Numbered from the stretch's first letter, positions 1 to 5,559 are shown. The stretch: DNA of 5,580 nucleotides from Candidatus Galligastranaerophilus gallistercoris (GCA_018710795.1 DVJH01000110.1:1-5580), one strand, 5' to 3'. Program-made: numbers and translations. Notes: a model not told the origin generated them from the sequence alone.

Positions 1-351
1 GTTCAGCCCGTTTGGTTTATGACCCCTTTTAATATTATGGAAGATTTTACACGACCCCTGACGCTTGCAATCCGACTTTTTGCAAACATTCTTGCGGGCG
101 AGATTTTAATTATGGTTTTGGCCGCCATAATCGCAAGCGTTTTAACGCCTGAGGGGGTTCAAAGCTTTGTGCAGAATATATTCGGAGGAATTTTACCTTC
201 CGGATTCGTATATAATACGGGGCTGTTTTTAGGTTCATTGCTGCCTTTGCCCGTCATGTTTTTTGAACTTTTCGTGGCATTTATTCAGGCACTGGTGTTT
301 ACGCTTTTGGCTTCCGCTTATATACAGGGCGCAACCGCAAAGAGTCATTAA
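1..351 (+). CDS. atpB: F0F1 ATP synthase subunit a, C-terminal part (5' end cut by window edge)
   Basis: Subunit a is the membrane stator that forms the two half-channels carrying ions to and from the c-ring. Only the last 116 residues are present. The frame is open from base 1 (first residues VQPVWF), so the Met at 19 is internal and not the start. The family hallmark segment LAIRLFANILAGE is visible: Arg at 73-75 matches the essential E. coli aArg210, and Glu at 100-102 matches aGlu219. Gln at 286-288 in the last helix (FIQALVFTLLASAYI) matches aGln252. Three hydrophobic stretches follow the expected C-terminal helices. The family usually has about 240-250 residues, so roughly half the gene lies upstream. 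It is first in the visible part of the operon, 18 bases before atpE. In cyanobacterial naming it would be atpI. Identification is secure. Confidence 0.96.
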   Translation, partial: VQPVWFMTPFNIMEDFTRPLTLAIRLFANILAGEILIMVLAAIIASVLTPEGVQSFVQNIFGGILPSGFVYNTGLFLGSLLPLPVMFFELFVAFIQALVFTLLASAYIQGATAKSH

Positions 352-369
352 AAATAAAGGAGAAATAAA

Positions 370-618
370 ATGGAAACAGATTTAACACTTTTAATTAAAT
401 GCTTTAAGTACATTTCAATGGGTATTGCAATCGGGCTGGGCGTTTTGGGACCCGCAATAAGCCTCGGTCTTGCAACAAAAACAATTATTGAATCCACCGC
501 AAGACAACCCGAAGCCGAAGGACAGATTTCAAAATATTTTTATATCGGCGCCGGATTAATCGAAGCCTGCGCTATATATGCCCTTTTGGTCGTAATTATC
601 ATCGGATTTGTAGTTTAA
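370..618 (+). CDS. atpE: F0F1 ATP synthase subunit c (rotor ring proteolipid)
   Basis: This 82-residue double-helix hairpin is the monomer of the c-ring, which turns as ions bind and leave its central carboxylate. Helix 1 spans about residues 14-39, the polar loop carries the invariant ARQPE (44-48), and helix 2 spans about 56-82. The ion-binding residue is Glu65, in GLIEACAIYALL. The usual Na+ ligands are missing: position 32 is Leu rather than Gln, and position 66 is Ala rather than Ser/Thr. Proton coupling is therefore inferred. The helix-1 glycine motif is degenerate: G27, A29, S31, G33 and A35 stand where cyanobacterial rings mostly have Gly. The start is fixed by AGGAG at 358-362, seven bases before the ATG, and the length is normal. 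The cyanobacterial name would be atpH. Confidence 0.97.
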   Translation: METDLTLLIKCFKYISMGIAIGLGVLGPAISLGLATKTIIESTARQPEAEGQISKYFYIGAGLIEACAIYALLVVIIIGFVV

Positions 619-628
619 GGAATAATCA

Positions 629-1102
629 ATGCTTCTTCAAATTGACGCTACAATGATATTTGTATTTGTGAGCTTTGTCATATTTGTCTTATTGATGAAT
701 CTCATCTGCTATAAGCCGATTATGAAAGTAATCGGCGAGAGAGAAAAACTGTTTGTAAAAAATAAAAAAACGGTTGATGAGACAAATGAGAAAAAAGACA
801 ATTTGATAAAAGAAATTAATGAAGAAATTTCAAAAACAAAACTTGAAAGTTCCAAAATTCTCAAAAATGCAATGGATAAAAACAAGCTTCAAAAAGAAGA
901 AGCCGTAAAAAACAAAAAAGACGAACTATCAGAATCATTTGCGGAATTTGAAAACGCCGTGGATGAAAATTCCGACCGAATAAAAGAACAATTGAAAGAT
1001 GAAATCGGAAATTATGTAAGAAGCACGGTTTCAAAGGTTTTAAACATTGATGCGCAATCGGTCCGGGTTGACAGAGAACAAATAGACGAGATATTAAGAT
1101 AA
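629..1102 (+). CDS. atpF': F0F1 ATP synthase subunit b' (first peripheral-stalk subunit)
   Basis: This 157-residue stator subunit forms half of the b/b' peripheral stalk that links the membrane sector to delta and the alpha3beta3 head. The N-terminus is typical of b': LQIDAT, one transmembrane helix at about residues 9-27, then YKPIMKVIGEREK. The rest is a Lys/Glu-rich helix with coiled-coil character (about 38-130) and no signal peptide. AAGGA at 617-621 overlaps the atpE stop codon and lies seven bases before the ATG, so the start is well supported. The stop overlaps the next start in a TAATG junction. Separate b' and b genes directly after c are known from cyanobacteria, chloroplasts and some other lineages; E. 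coli has one b gene. Which of the pair is b' is decided by gene order and the N-terminal motif. In cyanobacteria it is called atpG, which should not be confused with gamma. Confidence 0.9.
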   Translation: MLLQIDATMIFVFVSFVIFVLLMNLICYKPIMKVIGEREKLFVKNKKTVDETNEKKDNLIKEINEEISKTKLESSKILKNAMDKNKLQKEEAVKNKKDELSESFAEFENAVDENSDRIKEQLKDEIGNYVRSTVSKVLNIDAQSVRVDREQIDEILR

Positions 1103-1611
1103 TGCATAATGAATCTTTATTTTTAACCGTATTGGAATCAAACATCATTAACTTTTTGATAATGATGAGCATTCTGGTTTGGATTTTTAAAAAATTCAAT
1201 TTGGGAAAAATAATAGATAATTTGGCGGATGATATCAAAAATAATGTCGTAACAAGCGCCGAGGCGGTTCAAAATGCGCTTAAGGAATATAAAGAAACGA
1301 GAAAAGAATCAAGAGAAATTCCGAATAAAAAACAGGAAATTTTAGATGATGCAAAAGAATCCGTTAAGCGTTTGGATGAAAAGAGCCTTGAAGAAATAAA
1401 ACAAAAAGTAAGCGAGCTTGAAGACAATTCCGAAAAAATGAAAGAAGCATATACGAAAAGAACGGTTCAAAAGACCGCCCAAACAATAAAAGATGCGGTG
1501 TATGAGCTTTCAAAGAAAAGCATAGCAAATATGCTTAATTATGATGTTCAAAACAAGATAGTAAAAGATTGTCTTGATGAACTTGATAGAATAAATGAGG
1601 TCAGATTTTGA
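1102..1611 (+). CDS. atpF: F0F1 ATP synthase subunit b (second peripheral-stalk subunit)
   Basis: This 169-residue protein is the partner of b' in the peripheral stalk. A short N-terminal segment leads into LESNIINFLIMM, which resembles the start of cyanobacterial b proteins, and one transmembrane helix at about residues 14-29. A short basic stretch (KKFNLGK) and a long charged helix follow to near the C-terminus. Sequence similarity in this family is low, so the call rests on the helix layout, the length and the position between b' and delta. No strong ribosome binding site precedes the ATG. The start shares one base with the b' stop (TAATG, 1100-1104), which suggests translation by coupling or re-initiation and would help equal production of the two stalk proteins. 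Its 3' end overlaps the delta start by four bases and contains the delta ribosome binding site. Confidence 0.93.
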   Translation: MHNESLFLTVLESNIINFLIMMSILVWIFKKFNLGKIIDNLADDIKNNVVTSAEAVQNALKEYKETRKESREIPNKKQEILDDAKESVKRLDEKSLEEIKQKVSELEDNSEKMKEAYTKRTVQKTAQTIKDAVYELSKKSIANMLNYDVQNKIVKDCLDELDRINEVRF

Positions 1612-2150
1612 ATATTAAAGAAATAGAGCTTGATGCCGTAAAACCCGCAAAAAGATATGCCGTTGCTTTGTATGAGGCGGCAGAAGGGCTTGATTTGGAT
1701 AATATCTTTAATCAGGTAAATTTTGCGGCAAATACCGTTTGCTCTAATGAAGATTTTAAAAATTTTCTGAATCACCCGATTGTTTCTCTTGAAGATAAAA
1801 AGGAGCTCATAAGGGAAGTTTTTAAAGATTTTAATTCCGTTGTTATTGATTTTTTGTTTGTTCTTATTGATGCAAAAAGAATAAACTGTATTGATGAAAT
1901 CAGAGATTTTTTAAAAAACATGATTGATTCAAAAAACAGAATTATAAATCTTGATGTTACTCTTGCGTATGAGCCGGATGAGAATATGAAAGAGTATATT
2001 AAACAAAGGCTTGAAAATAAATTTCAATCGACGGCCATTATTAATTATAAAAAAGATGAATCTCTGCTGGGCGGAATGCAGATTAAAATTAAAGATACCG
2101 TTATTGATTTAAGTATTAAAAGCAAGTTAGAAAATTTTAAAAGAATGTAA
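1608..2150 (+). CDS. atpH: F0F1 ATP synthase subunit delta (OSCP-type stalk cap), TTG start
   Basis: Delta (the OSCP homologue) joins the top of the b/b' stalk to the N-termini of the alpha subunits. The product is 180 residues, close to the usual 175-185. The N-terminal helical domain opens with AKRYAVALYEAA (14-25), the classic first helix. The C-terminal part has LLGGMQIKIKD (153-163) followed by VIDLSIKSKLE, which matches the family signature. No in-frame ATG lies near the expected N-terminus. The start is a TTG at 1608 whose last two bases are the first two of the b stop (TTGA overlap). GAGGT at 1597-1601 sits six bases upstream and supports it. Two stop codons in tandem (TAATAA) end the gene at 2148-2153. 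The gene is visibly more AT-rich than atpA. In cyanobacterial naming it would be atpD. Confidence 0.95.
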   Translation: MNIKEIELDAVKPAKRYAVALYEAAEGLDLDNIFNQVNFAANTVCSNEDFKNFLNHPIVSLEDKKELIREVFKDFNSVVIDFLFVLIDAKRINCIDEIRDFLKNMIDSKNRIINLDVTLAYEPDENMKEYIKQRLENKFQSTAIINYKKDESLLGGMQIKIKDTVIDLSIKSKLENFKRM

Positions 2151-2164
2151 TAAGGCAGGTTAAT

Positions 2165-3691
2165 ATGAACGCAACAATTAATGCAAGTGAAATATCCGAA
2201 ATTATTAAATCTAAAATAGAACATTACGAAAATAAGCTTGATGTCGCAGATGTCGGCACCGTTATTGAAATCGGAGACGGTATTTCAAGGGTATACGGGC
2301 TTAAGAACGTTATGTCAAACGAACTTGTAAGATTTGACGATGAAAAAGGAACACTGGGAATTGCCCTGAACCTTGAAGAAGATAATGTCGGCGTTGTTGT
2401 TCTCGGAGATTATACCGGCATTAAAGAAGGCATGCAGGTCAGAACCACGGGCGAGATTGCTTCAATTCCCGTAGGTGATGAATTAATCGGAAGAATAATC
2501 GACCCAACGGGTGCCCCGATTGACGGCAAGGGCGAAATTCATACGACAAAAATAAGACCCGTTGAAAGAATTGCCCCCGGTATTATCGCAAGAAAATCTG
2601 TTTGCGAGCCGCTTCAAACGGGAATAACCGCAATTGATGCTCTGACGCCTATCGGAAGAGGGCAAAGAGAGCTTATAATAGGCGACAGACAAACGGGAAA
2701 AACCGCCATTGCCGTTGATACAATCATTAACCAGAAAAACGAAAACGTTATTTGTATTTATGTTGCCATAGGGCAGAAAAAATCTACCATAGCGCAGCTT
2801 GCAAAAACATTAGCGGACCATAACGCAATGGATTATACGATTATAGTTTCGGCAAGCGCCGATAATTCGGCACCTTTGCAATATATTGCGCCTTATGCGG
2901 GGTGTGCGATTGCGGAAGAATTTTTAGAACAAGGCAAACACTGTTTAATCATATATGACGATTTAACAAAACATGCTCAGGCATACCGCTCCATGAGTTT
3001 GCTTCTTAAACGCCCCTCCGGCAGAGAAGCGTACCCCGGGGATGTATTTTATCTGCATTCAAGATTGTTGGAGAGAGCATGTAAATTGTCGGATGAGCTC
3101 GGCGGCGGTTCAATTACGGCATTACCCATTATTGAAACGCAAGCCGGAGACGTATCAGCCTATATTCCGACCAACGTAATTTCAATTACGGACGGTCAGA
3201 TATTTTTGGAAACAAACCTCTTTAACGCAGGGCAAAGACCCGCAATTAACGCAGGTATTTCCGTTTCAAGGGTAGGGGGCGCCGCTCAGACCAAAGGCAT
3301 TAAGCAGGTTGCGGGGCAATTAAGGCTTGATTTGGCACAATACAGAGAGCTTGAAGCTTTTGCCCAATTTGCATCCGACCTTGACCCTGCCACAAAAGCG
3401 CAGTTGTTAAAGGGTGAAAAATTGACCCAGATTTTAATCCAGCCTCAATATTCGCCCCTTTCGGTCGCATATCAGGTAACAATTTTATATGCCGGAAACA
3501 ACGGATTTTTGGACAATATAAATAATGCCGATATTCCCGAATATAAAAAACAATGGTTTGAATATTTTTCATCCAATATGCCCGAACTGGAAGCAAAATT
3601 AAATTCCGGCGATAAGTTGAGCGATGAAGATAAAGAAAATTTGAATAATCAATTGAAAAACTTTAATGAACATGTGTTCAGCAAAGAATAA
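2165..3691 (+). CDS. atpA: F0F1 ATP synthase subunit alpha
   Basis: Alpha forms the head hexamer with beta. It binds nucleotide at the non-catalytic sites and supplies the arginine finger to the catalytic sites. The 508-residue product has an N-terminal delta-binding helix and beta-barrel (about 1-95), a RecA-like core (about 96-380) and a C-terminal helical domain. The P-loop GDRQTGKT is residues 173-180 (2681-2704), with Lys179; the Gln in this loop is typical of alpha rather than beta. Walker B is LIIYDDL, with Asp265 and Asp266. The arginine finger is Arg369 in SVSRVGGAAQ (codon 3269-3271). The ADELGGG-type short loop before ITALPIIETQ (here SDELGGG) matches Bacillus and cyanobacteria rather than the longer E. 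coli form. AAGG at 2152-2155 and CAGG at 2156-2159 precede the ATG. All key residues are intact. Confidence 0.99.
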   Translation: MNATINASEISEIIKSKIEHYENKLDVADVGTVIEIGDGISRVYGLKNVMSNELVRFDDEKGTLGIALNLEEDNVGVVVLGDYTGIKEGMQVRTTGEIASIPVGDELIGRIIDPTGAPIDGKGEIHTTKIRPVERIAPGIIARKSVCEPLQTGITAIDALTPIGRGQRELIIGDRQTGKTAIAVDTIINQKNENVICIYVAIGQKKSTIAQLAKTLADHNAMDYTIIVSASADNSAPLQYIAPYAGCAIAEEFLEQGKHCLIIYDDLTKHAQAYRSMSLLLKRPSGREAYPGDVFYLHSRLLERACKLSDELGGGSITALPIIETQAGDVSAYIPTNVISITDGQIFLETNLFNAGQRPAINAGISVSRVGGAAQTKGIKQVAGQLRLDLAQYRELEAFAQFASDLDPATKAQLLKGEKLTQILIQPQYSPLSVAYQVTILYAGNNGFLDNINNADIPEYKKQWFEYFSSNMPELEAKLNSGDKLSDEDKENLNNQLKNFNEHVFSKE

Positions 3692-3701
3692 AGGTTAGTT
3701 T

Positions 3702-4679
3702 ATGGCTAATTTAAGAAATACAAAAGACAGAATCCAAAGTATTAAAAATACGCAAAAAATTACGAGAGCAATGAAAATGGTTGCTGCGGCAAAAGTTAAA
3801 AAAGCGGAAAATGCCGTTAAAATGTCAAGGCCGTTTTCATTGGAATTGTTCAGGACTTTTGTTGAAATTTATAATTCAATTGAGGACAAAGATTTTGAGG
3901 AAATAAAAACAAATAACCCTCTTGATAATTATCCCGTTCTTTTGAAAGAAAGAGAAATTAAAACGCTGGGGCTTGTTATCGTTTCTTCAAACAAAGGGCT
4001 TGCGGGTGCATATACCGCTAACCTTGTCAGATTTGCCGCTGAAGAAATTAAAAAAGCCAACAAAGAAAATATGGATGTAAAAGTTTTTCTTTTGGGGCAA
4101 AAAGCCGAGTCTGCCTTAAGGGCGCTTAGAGGCGAATATAAATTTGATATAAAAGAGGTTTATACGGGCGTTTTGGATGATATAAACGTAAGCTCGGCAA
4201 AAGTCGTTGCATCGGATTTGGCGCAGGAGTATGTAGAAAACAGAATCGATAAAATTGAACTCGTTACGACAAGATATATTAATATGATGAATTATAAAGT
4301 CGAAGGCTGGCCCTTGCTTCCCGTTATAAAAACAAACGGCAGCGAGTTTAGGGCTTTTTATAAAAAAGAGTTTGATAAAGAAAACCGTTTTGAATATGAG
4401 ACGTTTTTTGACAGCGTAAACTATGCGTCTGAGATTTTTGAACCCGACCAAAAGGCGATTTTGCAAAAAATTGTTCCAATGTATATAACAAATTTAATTT
4501 TTCAGGCCATTTTAGAAGCACAAGCCTCCGAACTTGCTTCAAGAATGACGGCAATGTCCGCCGCAACAAATAACGCAAATGATATGATTGAAACGCTTAC
4601 AATTCAATATAACAAAGCCCGTCAGGAAAAAATTACGCAGGAAATAACCGAAGTTGTATCGGGCAGTTTGAAAAAATAG
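3702..4679 (+). CDS. atpG: F0F1 ATP synthase subunit gamma (central rotor shaft), with enlarged central region
   Basis: Gamma is the rotating shaft that couples the c-ring to conformational change in beta. The N-terminal helix NTKDRIQSIKNTQKITRAMKMV and the C-terminal helix (ASELASRMTAMSAATNNA, then YNKARQEKITQEITEVVSG) are strongly conserved. The product has 325 residues against about 287 in E. coli and 314-316 in cyanobacteria. The extra length is in two places. About 14 residues lie in 63-80. A longer stretch at 209-245 lies between LLPV and FEPD, where cyanobacterial and plastid gammas carry their regulatory insertion. I see no cysteine in the protein, so thiol regulation of the plastid type is excluded. 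The usual SSDRGLCGG segment reads SSNKGLAGA (95-103). AAAGG at 3690-3694 lies seven bases before the ATG. It is the last gene of the operon; in cyanobacteria it is called atpC. Confidence 0.97.
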   Translation: MANLRNTKDRIQSIKNTQKITRAMKMVAAAKVKKAENAVKMSRPFSLELFRTFVEIYNSIEDKDFEEIKTNNPLDNYPVLLKEREIKTLGLVIVSSNKGLAGAYTANLVRFAAEEIKKANKENMDVKVFLLGQKAESALRALRGEYKFDIKEVYTGVLDDINVSSAKVVASDLAQEYVENRIDKIELVTTRYINMMNYKVEGWPLLPVIKTNGSEFRAFYKKEFDKENRFEYETFFDSVNYASEIFEPDQKAILQKIVPMYITNLIFQAILEAQASELASRMTAMSAATNNANDMIETLTIQYNKARQEKITQEITEVVSGSLKK

Positions 4680-4680
4680 C

Positions 4681-4694
4681 TTTAAGCGCTTAAA
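4681..4694. terminator. 14-bp perfect palindrome between convergent genes, possible weak bidirectional terminator
   Basis: The sequence TTTAAGCGCTTAAA is its own reverse complement. It lies where atpG (stop 4677-4679) and the LOG-like gene (stop 4682-4684 on the - strand) meet. Read on the - strand it is followed, after GCTA, by six T residues, as expected of an intrinsic terminator for the - strand unit. On the + strand only a broken T-rich tract follows. As an RNA hairpin it would have a four-base GCGC loop and a five-pair AT stem, which is weak. Termination here is an inference from position. It could instead be a protein-binding palindrome or chance. Confidence 0.3.
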
Positions 4695-5302
4695 ATTTCT
4701 TCTTTGGTGTCTGCAATCGTGTATAATTTATCGGGTTTTTCGTTTAAAAGCCCGCTTGAATAGATTTTTTTGTATTGTTCGTCAAGATTTTTAAAATAAT
4801 CGCTTCCGACAAGAACAATTTTCTTTCTTTTTTCTTTCGGAGTGTAGTTATTTTTGCTTATAAGGGTTGTTGCTTCCTGAAGTGTGGCGGCGCCTCCGGG
4901 GAAAATTACGATTTTATCCGCAAGGTCTGAAAATTTTTCGATTCTTTGCGCTTCTGAATCCGCTTTATCTATTACAACGCAGTTTTCAATGTCTTCATCT
5001 CCCCAGAGAGGAGTTTTTACTATTGCAAGGTTTTGCGAGGGTTTATTTTCTTCATCTTTTTTTGAATATGTTTTTGCGGCATTATATGCGGCGCCCATAA
5101 TACCCGATGTTCCGCAGCCATGGAGTATGTTTTTATCCGCAAGAACAAAACTTTTCGTAACATCGGAGCAAAGGTTGATATATTCCGAAATTGAATCTTT
5201 TGATTTTGAACTTCCCAAAATTGCAACCGTTTCTCTTTTTTTATTTTGATTAAAGCTGATATTTTTCGGATAGTTATAATTAAGATTTAGAGAAACTTTC
5301 AT
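4682..5302 (-). CDS. Divergent LOG/TIGR00730-family Rossmann protein with Asn-rich N-terminal leader
   Basis: Proteins of the LOG family (once annotated as lysine decarboxylases) have a Rossmann-like fold. Several cleave nucleoside 5'-monophosphates to base and ribose 5-phosphate, as in cytokinin activation. This 206-residue product shows the fold in order: TVAILGSS (first strand and loop, 25-32), GCGTSGIMGAA (62-72, for the usual GGGxxGLMG), AQRIEKFSDLADKIVIF (118-134), and PGGAATLQE (135-143, at 4874-4900). Arg120 and Glu143 fall where the family has its catalytic Arg and Glu. However, the PGGxGTxxE motif has Ala139 in place of Gly, and the ERK context of the Arg is lost. Residues 1-22 are a non-family leader rich in Asn and ending in ISFNQN. 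AAAGGA at 5308-5313 fixes the start. The substrate is unknown; nucleotide binding is likely, hydrolase activity uncertain. Confidence 0.75.
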   Translation of the reverse strand: MKVSLNLNYNYPKNISFNQNKKRETVAILGSSKSKDSISEYINLCSDVTKSFVLADKNILHGCGTSGIMGAAYNAAKTYSKKDEENKPSQNLAIVKTPLWGDEDIENCVVIDKADSEAQRIEKFSDLADKIVIFPGGAATLQEATTLISKNNYTPKEKRKKIVLVGSDYFKNLDEQYKKIYSSGLLNEKPDKLYTIADTKEEILSA

Positions 5303-5304
5303 TT

Positions 5305-5505
5305 TTATCCTTTGGCAACGACCGTTGCGATTAAATCGCCGTAGCTGTTAAAGCTTCCGTCAGTTTGTTCTATTATATAATTCAGCCCCGGTTTTCCTTC
5401 TATTGCTTTTTGGGCTTTTTCAAACGCTTCTTCAAAATCGGGGGTTTCCATAATAAATACTCTCGTAAGTTCGGAGTTTTCTTTTTCCGTGTATACGTGG
5501 TACAT
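5305..5505 (-). CDS. Small acidic protein of unknown function (66 residues)
   Basis: I do not recognise this protein. It is acidic (nine Glu and three Asp against five Lys and one Arg), has no membrane segment, signal peptide or cysteine, and looks like a compact strand-helix-strand fold. It opens with a strand (YHVYTEK) and a second strand (LTRVFIMET), followed by an amphipathic helix (DFEEAFEKAQKAIEG), then LNYIIEQTDGSFNSYG and a hydrophobic end (DLIATVVAKG). The frame stays open for 11 codons further upstream, to a Met at 5538. I chose the Met at 5505 because AAAAGGAG (5513-5520) stands seven bases before it, and because a TATAAT box lies inside the longer version. The stop codon is two bases from the start of the LOG-like gene, and that gene's ribosome binding site overlaps this coding end, so the two are probably co-transcribed and translationally linked. 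Confidence 0.75.
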   Translation of the reverse strand: MYHVYTEKENSELTRVFIMETPDFEEAFEKAQKAIEGKPGLNYIIEQTDGSFNSYGDLIATVVAKG

Positions 5506-5512
5506 AAATTTT

Positions 5513-5520
5513 CTCCTTTT
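5513..5520 (-). promoter_or_regulatory. Ribosome binding site that sets the start of the 66-residue protein
   Basis: On the - strand this reads AAAAGGAG, the strongest Shine-Dalgarno match in the window, followed by a seven-base spacer and the ATG at 5503-5505. It lies inside the longer 77-codon reading frame, which has no comparable site before its own ATG. It therefore decides in favour of the shorter protein. Confidence 0.8.
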
Positions 5521-5526
5521 GGTTTC

Positions 5527-5554
5527 ATTATATATCAATTTTTAATCATGGAAA
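5527..5554 (-). promoter_or_regulatory. Candidate sigma-70-type promoter of the small protein/LOG-like unit
   Basis: Read on the - strand, a perfect -10 box TATAAT lies at 5527-5532. Sixteen bases upstream is TTTCCA (5549-5554), a four-of-six match to the -35 consensus TTGACA; TTTTCC with a 17-base spacer is an alternative. Transcription would start near 5520, giving a leader of only about 15 bases, which starts at or beside the ribosome binding site. The -10 box is convincing. The -35 is weak and lies in AT-rich DNA where chance matches are common. Confidence 0.5.
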
Positions 5555-5559
5555 AATTG
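5536..5559. promoter_or_regulatory. Inverted repeat overlapping the promoter, operator-like
   Basis: Two perfect 8-bp arms, CAATTTTT (5536-5543) and AAAAATTG (5552-5558 plus G at 5559), are separated by eight bases (AATCATGG). The dyad begins four bases upstream of the -10 box and covers the proposed -35. This is where a repressor dimer would block RNA polymerase. As an RNA hairpin the stem is almost all A-U and has no gene to terminate on the visible + strand side, so an operator fits better than a terminator. AT-rich DNA produces such arms by chance fairly easily, so confidence is modest. Confidence 0.35.

Noticed and set aside
19..21. ATG at 19 as start of subunit a
   Set aside because: The frame is open to base 1, and this position is in the middle of the family's sequence, just before the conserved Arg helix. 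The gene is cut by the window edge, not short.
754..772. A-rich runs early in b' as a slippage or phase-variation site
   Set aside because: The runs are ordinary Lys/Asn codons in an AT-rich genome, and the frame is intact. A switch in an essential ATP synthase gene would make little sense.
861..1238. Long - strand open frame across the b'/b junction
   Set aside because: It is antisense to two convincing operon genes, has no family resemblance, and its composition is what a reverse reading of Lys/Glu-rich coding would give (Phe, Leu, Ile).
3300..3596. - strand open frame inside atpA
   Set aside because: It lies wholly opposite the highly conserved alpha C-terminal region and shows no domain of its own.
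4884..5249. + strand open frame opposite the LOG-like gene
   Set aside because: The - strand reading has recognisable Rossmann motifs and a good ribosome binding site. The + strand product is Ser/Phe-rich low-complexity sequence without a ribosome binding site.
5506..5538. Eleven extra N-terminal codons for the small protein (start at 5538)
   Set aside because: The upstream Met has no ribosome binding site, the stretch MIYNETKRRKF is unlike the rest of the protein, and it covers the TATAAT box and the strong AAAAGGAG site that serves the Met at 5505.
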